NCBI GenBank assembly: GCA_020002185.1 | Contig: CM034531.1 | Coordinates: forward strand, 83,331,608 to 83,395,607 | Source of the DNA: Paraescarpia echinospica | Taxonomy: Eukaryota > Annelida > Polychaeta > Sabellida > Siboglinidae | Direction of reading: 5' to 3' | Length of the DNA stretch: 64,000 nucleotides | Part shown: one piece after another, positions 1-12,400 of the stretch | How positions within the stretch are numbered: position 1 is the stretch's first letter | Layout of the letters: every line of letters begins with the position of its first letter | Translations under genes and position numbers: made by a program | Notes under the pieces: generated by a model | The model's database searches: none | What the model saw: the letters and a program-made list of their open reading frames with translations, nothing else | Told to the model about the DNA's origin: nothing

Positions 1-1044
1 AATTGCTCACTAGATTTTGTGGATTGCGGCAGGTCAGGTGATAATAATAAAACAAATTTCAACCAACCGTGGCTCGTGTTACATGCAATGTTTAGGAAGT
101 AGAAGCAATTATTCCAATACACAATACCACTCAGCTGCTCGTGCTAATGGGCGAACGGATAATTATATACTGGGATTCCCAGAAGTCGTTTATCCGTCTT
201 CAAATTGCGGCAGGCATTTGCGCTGTTCTCAAGGGTGATGCAGTCGCGACTGGCGAAGTCAATTACTAGTTTGACTCAGCTAACTTCCGCACTTCGCGTA
301 GGAGATCCGCCAGGGCTAGTTTTGCATGGCAAACACCCCTGGCTTGCGAGGATGGGTGGCAGCTGTCACAGCATAACACTCAGAAGGGCCATTCAGAGCC
401 AGACTACCGTTCTGGCGAAGTCACGCAGCCAGGCGAGAGTCGGTTAAGCGAGATTAGTTGCACTGTAAAATGTGTAGGGGAAGGTTGAGACGAATGACCT
501 ACCTTTAGCGTTTTTACCGTCAAACCAAAACACAAACAAGACAGTTTTAGCATTATAATTATACGTTATCATATAAATGAAAATGCTCTCTAAGTCGGGG
601 ATACCGCCGTTGCCAAATGGGGGAACGAAGTGCAAAACATGCAAGGTTTGTCAGAAAGTTGAAATTTTTCATTCTAATACAATTTTTATAAACAAGATCA
701 TCTTCACCACATATCCGATTGCGTATGTGCTAAAATCACCCAACAAATCCTGTTACAATTATCGTTTGTAAGGGTGTTCTGGACCCGACTGTTGTCTCGC
801 TAAAAAGGCGCGTCAGAACAGGCTTGTATTATTTTGCAAACACCTTCAATTGTGGACAGTCGGATTCTGACCAGTCATAGTGTGCCCACGCCGCACATTA
901 TTCACCTTTTATACTTTCTTCCCCGTCCTTACTATCTGAAAACAGTTAGTACGTAGTTTTGTTTTCTGCACGCAGTTGTCTCGCTTGTTTTCGAAGTTTA
1001 CAGATATCGCAGTGGAGTGGCGAATGATCTCTTGCGAACGACCT
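1..1044. other. no gene recognised
   Basis: Short open frames occur on both strands but none shows a domain, splice context or coding pattern I can support. The segment near 770-850 (a GGGTGTTCTGGAC start, then CTAAAAAGGCG and CTTGTATTATTTT) resembles a stretch at 16930-17020, so it is probably part of an interspersed repeat. Confidence 0.4.
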
Positions 1045-1212
1045 CTTCCTTCCCCGTGTAGTTCCACTCGTGTTGGGTTGTGATCTCTTCCTTCCCCGTG
1101 TAGTTCCATTCGTGCTGGGTTGTGATCTCTTCCTTCCCCGTGTAGTTCCACTCGTGCTGGGTTGTGGTCTCTTCCTTCCCCGTGTAGTTCCACTCGTGCT
1201 GGGTTATGGATC
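1045..1212. repeat. 42-bp minisatellite, 4 units
   Basis: Four head-to-tail units of 42 bp, each containing CCCCGTGTAGTTCCA, with one or two substitutions between units. The repeat length is divisible by three, so it creates a spurious repetitive minus-strand open frame (unit VELHGEGRDHNPAR). Nothing indicates that it is a gene. Confidence 0.9.
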
Positions 1213-1859
1213 TTTCGTTGTAGGATTTTTGTAAGATATTTTTCTCAATTAAGTTAGTGTTTGTGTGGGTTAAGCGTAGTAATGCATGTCTTTCTTCTGC
1301 TACTCGACTTTCGCATTGTTGATTGATCTCATTTCAATATAGGCGAAACACTCACTACGGGATTGATTATCATGATTTGGTAATAAATGCAATTACAAAA
1401 TAACGATAACTGCACATGTGTTGATTTGTTTAACACGACTTTAATGTGCCGACAGCTTCGTTCACATTGAGCGTCATGTCACCAACACACATAAATGGGT
1501 TGGCTCTCTTTTAATTAATGTCCCACGTTCCAGTTCATGTTGTAGTCTCAGAGTACATCGTACAACGGTCAATGTCACACCGCGTGGAGAATCTCAAACA
1601 CTCGGTGGCACATTGCGGGGTGAATGTACGGTCGTAGACGGTACACTGCGTTGTGAATACGTGTCGAGTGGCGGTACACTGCTTGTAGGAGATGTGACGT
1701 TGTCCTGACTTCTCTGTTGTGTGTTCTGGTTGTCTTTTATGCAGAAAAACAACACAAGTCAAGTATAGATTGAAACAGGCCAAGTTAATGACATTTATTA
1801 CAGCACTAGTAATTGTACACAACTATAATAAAATCAAATAATCACAGCAAGCATGCCGG
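1213..1859. other. no gene recognised
   Basis: No exon, repeat family or RNA could be recognised in this intergenic stretch. Confidence 0.4.
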
Positions 1860-2650
1860 CCCCTGACTGCTAATTTAAGACAATATGTATAATTCGCAAA
1901 TGTATTGTGTGGTCACACCATTGATAATCATATGCCTAATAAGTAAATGACTACTGACTAATATGCGACATTCACCATATGGGTGGGGGTCACTCCGCCA
2001 CCAGGTCACCCAAATTGTGATGGCGTCTTGCTCGAGATGTTCCATGAAGAGGTTGGCGACGATAGCTGACGCTGGGTTACCCATAGCTGTGCCAAGTGTT
2101 TATTGGTATACAGTGTTTCTGAATGTGAAATATATTGTGTTCAGAACAAATTCCAATAGTTCCATGATGTTTTTTGTTTTTTCCAATCCATCTGTGTTAG
2201 GGTTGTGTCATTCTTTAGTCTGGTCTTGATGATCTCCATAATCTTAGGTATAGCCGTGTTATTGAAATGGGACTTAACATCGTGGGACGTGAATATTTCA
2301 TCCTCGTGTAGGAACATTGATATCGTATCGGTTCATCTGCCATGTGTCTTGAGTGTTTGATATGGTATTGTACGTGGCAGACCTGCCGTGGGACCAAGAA
2401 GATCTGCGAGACACGGACGTTGTAGGCTGCATGGTCCACTATCGGTCTCAGGGGATTGTCTTTTTGTGTTGATTTTCGGTGTGCTGTGCAGTCTAGGGAT
2501 GACTTCAGCTGAGGGGCAGAGGTAGTAGAGCTGTTGTTCTGTGAACTTCCTTATCTCTTCAGTATTTTGGATTAGTTTGCGCAGAATGACTGCTGTGTCG
2601 CCATCTAACGTTAGCTGTCTGAAGACGATTGCTGAGAGCAGTCGAAGCCG
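1860..2650 (-). mobile_element. Penelope-like element RT fragment
   Basis: Read on the minus strand across broken frames this shows reverse-transcriptase sequence of Penelope-like elements. The clearest block, at about 1990-2085, reads NPASAIVANLFMEHLEQDAI, matching the family's conserved G(T/L)AMGSPxSxxxANLFMExxE core. A preceding block at about 2215-2300 corresponds to a DVKSLFTNVP-like region (here DVKSHFNNTAIPKIMEII). Several frameshifts and stops interrupt it and no intact ORF remains. It is a dead fragment; terminal repeats were not found. Confidence 0.75.
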
Positions 2651-3012
2651 TGGAATATAAGGTGAACAGACTGAACAAAATAATCATATATTACTATTTT
2701 GAAGCATCCAGTCTAACCTCTTCACTCATAACAGCGTTGTACGGTTATCGTGTTTGCATGGAGGAAAATTGTGTCCAGTTCGACAATCTCGTTAGATACC
2801 TGCAACCTGCAATGGGCGGCCAACTCTCTTGAAATACCGATTTGGCTATGCGGAAAGTGTGGTCGCCCAATACAGGTTCTACTGTACCACATTGTTCTTC
2901 TTGTCTTGTTTTGTAGCATCCGCACCAACATGGAATACCCAACAATGACGCTCTGTTATGACATACCGTGTGACAGCGATTAGTGTGAAGTGTTTAGTGG
3001 TTAGAATACAAG
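2651..3012 (+). other. 5' flank of the HEPN gene
   Basis: This holds the presumed 5' UTR and promoter-proximal sequence of the gene starting at 3013. An in-frame stop lies shortly upstream of the ATG (in TTAGTGG, about 2993-3001). No TATA box, initiator or CpG-rich stretch could be assigned. Open frames here are short and overlap on both strands. Confidence 0.3.
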
Positions 3013-3492
3013 ATGTCTGTTATAGACAGATTCAAGAAAAAAGAATACACCAACTGGCTGAAATGTGGACAGGCTTTGAAATGTGTCGTTGAGGGAGTGG
3101 CACATTTCTGCAAAACAGTGGTTGATGAATTGCATAAACAATTAGTGAACGACCTTGGAAAGAAACAATGCACTGCCGGGTGTGATGCGAAGAAGATTGT
3201 TCGAAGAAGTGGTCCTCACGGGAAATGCTGGACTATCTCCTGTAATGACAACGTTTGCAATCAATGGGTGGAAAAAATTGTTCCATTAATCGTCACGTCA
3301 CAGTTTGAGTGGAGAAACAGCACAATCAGGGAATGGCCAACACAGTCTTGGCAAGTTGCTAAGATTTTTATGGCACATGGTCAAGAACCAGCCAACGTGG
3401 ATCCTACTAAAACTGATGTGATCGCCATGATGCAATTAATGCTCAACTGCAAGGAGTTCTCTCGTCACATGGATACTCGAACAGCAACCGCG
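3013..3492 (+). CDS. HEPN gene exon 1 (start codon, HEPN N-half)
   Basis: 160 codons beginning MSVIDRFKKKEYTNWLK; donor CG|GTAAGT, phase 0. It carries the CxxxC and CWTISC cysteines and the REWPTQSWQVAKIFM helix typical of DZIP3-like HEPN domains. The ATG is the first in frame after an upstream stop and the domain begins immediately after it. Confidence 0.85.
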
Positions 3493-6400
3493 GTAAGTTT
3501 AACGAAGTAGGCGTTATTTTGGTTATGCATGTTATGTTTTATGTTGCCTACGCCATAAATATACAATACCACCTTTATTCCTACTAAAATAGGTACTCAG
3601 TAGACCTCCTGTCCAACGACCACCCGTCTGCAACGATCAGCTTTGCTGAACTTTTAAATAATTTTTGGGATTGGTGGCTAGAGGGCGCTACCTTAAATTC
3701 AAAAATGTTGTGTTATGGTGTTTAAAAAATTTTGTTTTTGTAATATATGCTTTTTAAATAGCTTTTATGTAGTTGCGTAGTTTTATACTGGATTATATAG
3801 AAGGACAAGTATTTTAACTCTAGGTTGTTTAGTTTTGCTTAGTTTGCATAATACGTTAACTTACTCTATTTTCGCTCATTTGATAGCTACGAATTGATTA
3901 ATTGTGCAGCTGTCTAGTCCAGCTATTATACAACTTGACCTCGAATAAATTGCACCAAAAAGTATCTCAAGTGTTTTATACTCAATATATTTTCGCTATT
4001 TACACTAGGTTAAAAATCCTATTTTGCTATATAGACTAGGGAAATATTTAAAAAAAGTGCTATGGAAAAAGTGAATGTAGCATTTTTTACTAGAGGCAGG
4101 TGTTAAACTATCCGACGTCAGCTGAAACAACGCAGAAACCACTGAACAGCAGGCCTACTTGGCAACAATCCACCGAGGTCAATCATAATCAATCTCTATC
4201 AATTAGTTCTCTTTGAAGCTATTATGCCCAATGGGTTTACAGTTATTGACTAATCCTCGTAACGCCTATATTTGTAACTAACTTCACCTATTAATGTCCT
4301 TTAGTACGCCTGACGATAGCCAAGTGTCAGTCATACTTCCCTCGAAACTTATCATTTACAATTCGAAATTGAACAATAACCCCTCAAAGGCCGTTGATGT
4401 AACTAATTTAACTTATTGAAGTATTTACTAAGCAAGTTTAAACTTGTCCACGACGGATATTCTATTACATTGTAACTACGCCCAGTTGCGTTTTCTTGAT
4501 GTGACATGTGTGCTATTAACAGTACCGCGTGTCTGTAAGCACCCCTGGTAGTTATGTGGTGGACTATTTAATAAGGTCAATGACGTCACATAGCCAAGTG
4601 TACTGGACTAGACTAGTTACTGGACTACACTAGTGTACCGTGTGCAACTAAACTGCTTTCAACTAGAATACATACCATATTGAACGTATTGACTTGTATC
4701 CCTTATTATTATTATTATGTGCGCTTTCGCGTGGCAGACGTGATGTAGTTCGCGTCTGTTTCGCTTGTGCCATTCCGCACAAAATGTACCATCACAGATT
4801 CTTTGTAGAAGTGGAATAAATAGATATATAATTTTTTTTAAATATTTAAATGAATAGATACATGTATAATTAAAATGTCCATATGATAAAAAATATATAT
4901 ATAAAATAATCGTTAAAAAGTAAGTAGAAATTGCACTAAAAAGTAATAAAAATGTAAATGAATAATTTAAAAAGGTCAATTCCATTCATATGATGCTTTC
5001 TTATTTTGAAATGGCCAGCCCCAATTGTCGCCACTGTTCACGGTCGAGTGCGCGCAGAGCGTCGACATCGGCACGGCAACGTAGCGTACGGCCTATGCGT
5101 CGCAGGTCCGCGCTCAGCGCTGTCGGCAGAGTCGTTCGCGGTCGTCCCATGTATGACGTGACATCTGTGTCCACGGCGAAATAGTTGTCGATCGCTAGCT
5201 GAACGGGTGCATCGGGTGGCATACTGAGCACGTGCCCGAATAGACTCCATCTTGTAGTTATGACAGCTTCGCTGATGGGACGACATCGGCAACGGTGGTA
5301 TAGTGCCTCGTTAGAAATGCGATGTGGCCAACATATGCCGATGATCTGGCGTAGATGACGACGGTGGTACGCATCCAGATGATCTAGTTCTGATTTCGTG
5401 AGTCCCCATGTACCCATGTTGTACGTCAGCACGGGCACAACGAAGGATGCATCAACTATCCCTTATGCATCAATTTTATAGTCTTACCTATAATTCATGG
5501 CCTAGCCAGAAGTGCCACCTAGTGACTTTATGTGTCAGTTTGGGAGTGACCAGTTCATATAAGTAACATGTTTGCTCATTGAACAGTGGGTGAGGCTATG
5601 AGACATAGGCGACTTCCGGCGCCACCCAACGGACACCAATGTAACTATTTAGAGTAACGCTATCTACCGCGGACGCCGGACGTCCATTCGTCGAAAAACT
5701 TCCGGGAATGGTAGAACTGTAGAGGCAGCCATTATAGTCACATGACTTCAGGTGTGACGGCATTTCCGGCGTACCATCTAACGGATAAAAAAATTCACTA
5801 GTCGGAACTTATACATAGACCTGCGAGTTTCAAGAACCACACTTACACCAACAAGTGTCACGAACTAAACATAGAACATCGAGTTCCAAGAACCAAACTT
5901 AGAGTAGCGAGTTCCATGATCTAAACTAAGAGTAGCGAGTTCCATGAACCAAACTTACACAAGCGAGTTGCACGAACCTTAGACCGGCGAGTTCCATGAA
6001 CCAAACTTAGACAGTACATTACCGAGGTAACTTTATAAAAAATGTAGCTGACCTACACTATAGATTTGAGCAAGTTTCTTACATTAATGCGTGAGCGTTG
6101 TAAATTCGTGCCAGTGTAGTGCATTACCGAGGTCACTTCTTAGAATTTTAGTGTATGAACGGGTGAACGTCGTAAATTCTTGCCACTTTAGTACATTACG
6201 AGGTAACTTCGTAAACAATTAGCTCTTATATATAATCAACACTGCTTCTTTATTAATGTAACTTCATGTTCGCTAGTCTTTCTGTCTTTTTTAACTGAGA
6301 AAAAAATATGTATATAAATAGTTTCATAACCATTCAATATTTTAAACACTTCTATCTGATCTCCTCTCAATCTCTTTCTAGCATTTCTATGTCCTTCTTG

Positions 6401-9400
6401 CGATATGGCCTCCACGCTTGTATACAATATTCTAAATGAGGCCTAACTATTGTTTTGTACAGCGGTAATATTAGTTCTTGTTCTTTGTATGCTATATTTC
6501 GTCTAATTAGTTCAACTCTTGTCTTCTTTAGCTTCCTCACTAACTGTCTGTACTTCTATACGATCCTAGTTGTTTCTTCCCTGTCTGCATTATTTGTCCC
6601 TACGTGTATTAGTATAGACCCTCCCTTGCCATGCCCCAATACCTACCCTACCATTTCAGTCACATGCTCTGTCCTAGCCCCCGGTTAACAAACAACGACG
6701 TCCTCCCCCTCGCTTAGTGTCTTATCTGTCTTTCTCAGAATAGATTCGCCAGTGAACACCCTCTCTTTTCTCATTGCCCCCTCAATCACTGCCTCAGAGT
6801 AGCTCCTTCTTCGGTTTGCATCTGTCTGGTTGTTGTCTTTCCCCCTACCGTCATCTCTCCTGTCACTTTCTCCCCTGTCACATTCACGCCTGTCATATTT
6901 TCTGTCTTTTGCTGAACACTCTGTCTTCGTCCATCTTTCTTCTTCTCAGTCTTTTGTTTCACAGTCTTACCAACTGCCTCTGTGGTATCTACCTCTTCAC
7001 CACCTGTATCGCTGTCGCGTCTCTCCTCGTTCTCTACAGTCTGACCACCTGTTGATCTATCCGCACTGACCCGTTTTCTTTTCCTCTGCCGAATACTTTT
7101 CCTCCGCCCCTCTGTCTTCTTCTCATTTCCTTGTTCCGTCATACCTGTCACCATCCTTCCTCCCAGTCTCCTTGACACAACTCTGCTCCTTCTGTGTCGT
7201 AGTATTCTCAACTCTTTCCGTGTAATCCCTCTCTGTTCCATCTATTTCCATGTTGAGTCTCACCTCCGTCTCCTTCACTATATCTGTCAACTTACACACC
7301 TCCTTCATCAGACATTCCACCCTCAAACACCCCATACACCGAAACGTGAATCCGACATCTTTGGTCTCTGCCCATGATTTTGGACAGCCAGACAACACAC
7401 AACACACAATCCACCCAACTCTGGCAGTCGTTGCAAACTTAGTGTCGTTTTGTCCTGAGTTGCCGCTTGCAAAGTGCCATATCATAATTTATTTATATTC
7501 AAAATAGTTTTTATATAGTCAACAAGCAACGGTTTATCAACATGCTAGGTGAACAGTTTGGGAAGAAGAACTGTCAAACACATCATACTGATCTCCTCAT
7601 TGTGCAGAAAGCAGTGGAGTCTGCTACAATTACTAACACTGCTGGTCGGCGATGGCACAGATCTGCTCATCATGCTCTGCTATCACGCAAGCTTAGATTC
7701 TCGTGACCTATTCTTCCGACCAGAGCCGAAGAAGAATACACAAAACCCTCGTGTCTGGAACATTAAGGCTGTCAAGAAACATCTAGGCCATGTCATGTGC
7801 ACTCACATCCTCTTTCTGCATGCTGTCCTAGGATGTGACGCAACCTCCCGTTTATACGGAATTGGAAGGGGACATCTATCAAGAAATTCAAATCAAAATA
7901 TCACTTTCGCGAGCATACTAAAGTGGTTGACGCACAGTCTGCTTCCACACGAGATGTTTCGGCGGCAGGGGAGCAAGTCCTGGTGAGAAACAATGAGAGA
8001 CCTGGAGACACACTTGACTCCCTGAGGTATAAGCGGTTCTGCGAGAAAACGTCTTCCAGTACTTCCCATGTCCAACCAGAGAGTTTACCACCTACGTCGG
8101 CCGCAGCAAAGTAACTCCGTGTGTATTACCAAATCCAGCAATGGAAAGACTGAAAATTTATTTCTGGCAGAAGAATGGGGAAGGAATGCTCTCCTTTGTG
8201 TTGTAACTGCAGAGGATCAGGATGCACGGACTCAATTCAGTTGGCATACGACGAACTCAACTCAGTTGGCATACGACGAAGACGATGATGACAATAACAG
8301 TGGCTAAACAGATGTAACCAATATGCTAGGTGACACCGTAAATGTTTAATAAACGACTAGTGCATCACAGCAGCAAATTCTGAGTTAAAGCCAAACATGT
8401 GCACTATATGTTTTATTGCTAGGGAGACTTTCCTTGGGATATTAATTTGCACATAACTGAAACTGTCATGTGTGAATTCCTCGACCCTGAAAATGTTGGA
8501 ATAACCACCAAAATTGACCTCCTACGTGGCTTAGGAACCGAGATACGAAAGACATGTTAATGGTGGTGGCCATTTTGAATCGCCATTTTGAAAGTTGTGG
8601 GTTCAAATTTCAGTTCGATGACACTCATATTTGGATTATATAGGTATGGCCACAAAAGTCAACCTTCTGTGTGGCTATGGAGCCGATATGGAGTCGTTGA
8701 AGATAATGGTGTTAAATGGCCACGGTGACCATCTTGAATTTCGAAGTGGCGGCCATGTACGTAACTGAAACTATTATAGTTGAACTCCTCGACCCTGAAA
8801 ATGTGGAAAAAATCAGCAAAATTGACCTACTACATGGCTTAGGAACCGAGACACGACAGATATTGTTAAGAGTGGCGGCCATTTTGAATCGCCATTCTGA
8901 GGATGATGGGGCCAAAATCCAACTTGGTAACACTAATTTTTGGATTCAGGAGGTCAAAATACAAAAAGGTCTTACAACGTTTACTGTAAAATACCCACTC
9001 ACTTTGCATAGAGCTTTAAAAAAAAATCTGGGCCTAGTCTACATAGGAAAATAGGATTTTTAACATGGAGTAAATTGCAAAAATATTTACCCTAATTTAA
9101 GTACTTTCTCATTAAAGAATTCTGGTAGACTTTTTATATATGTCATAGAAGACATCTTCCTGTGTACAAAACAGCTGAGATACTTTCTGTTGCAATTTGT
9201 TCGAGGTTGAGCCTATATTTGCCATAAAATGCCTGGACTAGTCCCTTTTAGTCAACGATTGCTTGACTGCTTTTTGAACTTTGTTAAATGATGCATACTA
9301 AGCTCTGAGTAATTAGCTATGACTGTTTAAGTATTTTTGTATATGTTAATTTACTAGAGCTTGATTATGTGGCCATAATTATACATTTTTTGTCATGGGT

Positions 9401-12400
9401 TTAGTACTTCGCTTGTACCTTGTTCTTTGTTGTTAATATAACAAAGTAAAAGGCCTAATGTCCAATTCCACATTGATCTTTCCTATTGTTGTTATTATCT
9501 ATACAAATTGCAGCTTTGCGTGACTTGATAGTGAGTCGGATAGTATGCCCTAAGCTTTTTATTAACATGGCTTTTCTGAGACGTTGCTCCTGGAGTTGCC
9601 CCAAATACAAAGTCTAAAATCTCTGTCATTTTATTAATATCCTTTAATCAACGCCACAGGGGGTTGAAGTGTTTGAAAAATATTTTCCCCGGTAGTTTGT
9701 ATAGCGATGTATGTCGTATCGAGACCTCCGTATGGCGGTACGTATCGTATCGCAAAGTACTCTATTGTTCCGGCCACATACACGTAGTTCCATTAGTTTC
9801 AGACTCGTTCTGACTGTTCTGTTAACACAGACTGTGTATGCAATTTGGATAATATAATTATTGCTTTAATTATTGCTTTTCTTTTCTTATTATTTAGTGA
9901 TATTTTAGCTTAAACTATAAATAATTACATTTTTCTTGTTCATTATTACTCATGGCTAAGCATTTGTATTTATGTATTGTGGCTACATGATTTTGCTGTG
10001 TTAATTCGTACCGAATACAATAATAGTCTGACATAATTATATCACCATTATTCTTATTGGGTGATTTCTACTTGTCCTGTTATGTTGCCGTAAGGGATAA
10101 ATATTTTGTTTTATGCAAACCATTGACGTCTAATCATTTTAATGCACATTTTCCTAAACACACTGGAATACATAGTTATATTTCAAGTGTGCCTACTTTG
10201 CCATGTTTTCAGGTTTGTTATAATAGAAAGTTACTCCCCCGCTCTAAGTCAACATTGAAATTAGCAATACTTTTATTACTAGCAGGAGATGTATTCTGGG
10301 CCAGCCGTTAAACGAAACATTCGGATTGCCACTACAAACGTTCGATCTGTTCGAGATAAGACAGCCTCACTTTGTGATTTATTAATTTCAAAGAAAACAC
10401 ACATCCTTGCTGTAACTGAGACCTGGCTCAAACAACATGATACAGCTGCATGCATTGCTGACGTTTCCCCTTCTGGTTACTACATTGACCACGTTTAGTT
10501 GGGCGTGGTGGTGTTGGCTTTCTATTACCACAGCTGTTCAAAGTTAAATTAAATCCCAACCATGCCACTCCATTCCTTAAGAAGTCATCTCTGCCTAAAG
10601 AAGACCTAAACAGTTATAGACCTCTTTCTAACCTCAGCTTTATTTCCAAAATACTAGAAAAGGTTGTAGCAGGTCGTCCAAGATATCATATTAGCAAAAT
10701 GTCTTAACTAAAGTGGCACAATCAGCTCATAGACAGTTTTATTCAACAGAGACTGCCCTCTTAAAGGTTCACAATAACATTAACTTGAACATTAATAATG
10801 GTACAGTGACTACACTTACCTTACTAGATTCCGCTGCCGCTTTGATCACAACATTCTCATTGAACGCTTATTAAAGTGGTATGGCATATCTGGTTTTCTT
10901 CACACCTAACTAATAGATACCAAACTATAATTAGGGAACTGCTTTTCGGCTGCACAGCCAACTTTATTTGGTGATCCCCAGGGTTCTGTTCTTGGGCCTT
11001 TGCTTTTTACTTTTACTCTTTACACCTCACCACTACGTTTGGTTATACAAAACATAACTTGGATTATTACCTTTATGCTGATGATATTCAGATCTACATT
11101 TCGCTGGCTACCCCGGATACAAATCGCTCCCTTAACCAACTTAGTGATTGCCTCCAAGATGTCTTCCACTGGAAGCAAGTTGAAATTAAATGCAAATAAA
11201 ACTGAATTGATCAGTATTAGTACTCCAATGCAGCGTAGTGAAATTTATAGGTTTACCCGACGCGTATTTTGAATTAGCATCACGCCAGTACGGAATCTAG
11301 GAGTGATCTTTGATAGTAACTTCAATTTCCGACAACACAGCTCAAATGTGTCGCTGCTGTTTTGATCATATTCGTGATCTTCGCCGTATTCGGCAGTATA
11401 TGTTATCTTCTGTTGCTAAAACTATTGCAACAGCGCTTGTTAGCAGCAGACTTGACTATTGCAATTCCCTCCTTTATAATATAGCTAGCAACGATATCAC
11501 AAAACTTCAATGTGTCCACAATTGTCTGGCAAGGGTAGTTACAAGATATCCTCGTTTTTCTCGCTCTGTGCCACTTTTGAAGTATTTGCATTGGCTTTCT
11601 GTTCGATATCGTATACTATTTAAGATGTGTACCATTACATATCAAGCACTGTCCAATGAGCAACCATCTTATTTGCATTCATTGTTTACTCCTGTAAGAA
11701 AACCTATATAGCTTCGATCATTAATTTTAGTTCTGATCTATTTTTTGTTCATAGAGTCAACACTACCATTGGAACTAGGGCTTCTTTTGTTGCTGCATTA
11801 ACTATTTGGAATATTCTCCCTCTTAGTGTTAGATCAGTTGAAAATATTTCATAATTCCGTTGTCATTTAAAAACTTATCTTTACAACCTTGATTATCCAT
11901 CACAGTTCCCTAGCGTTTTGACCCATCTGTTTACAACTGGAATACTGATTATAGATTTTGAGATTGACCAATCCTTTTGTTTTTATGCGCCTCAAAGCTT
12001 GGTTTCTAAGGATTTAGGCGCGATAGAAGTTATCTTATTATTGTTAAATTGTTATTTAAACAACCCTTCAAGGGCGGTCACTCGGCTGATGCGGCCAGCG
12101 GTTGGCCTTTCACATACAAATCTACCTCTCTGCAGGGGCGACCGTTAACCTCATTGCCTGTTCGTAGCAAATACTAAAGAAAACGTACTTAGGCGTAACA
12201 GTTGGTGCTGACATAATAGTTTTATACCAGAGTGGGATAGCTGCTTTGAAGGGTAATAACATTTTGTGTTATAACGTTCTAGGACAAATACATAGTTATA
12301 CCTATATACATATATATATATATATCCATATATATATATATAGGCAATATTTCGACCTCGTCTAGAATACTGCGTACAAGCTTGTTGTCTATATTATACG

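Noticed and set aside
909..1193. Minus-strand repetitive ORF (HGEGRDHNPAR units)
   Set aside because: Caused by a 42-bp minisatellite whose length is a multiple of three; no start context or splice support.
5038..5292. Second minus-strand ORF inside the LINE fragment
   Set aside because: Wrong-frame shadow of the RT C-terminus ORF at 5001-5460.
8716..9054. 112-codon plus-strand frame
   Set aside because: Lies in a repeat whose sister copy at 8451-8640 is full of stops; no domain.
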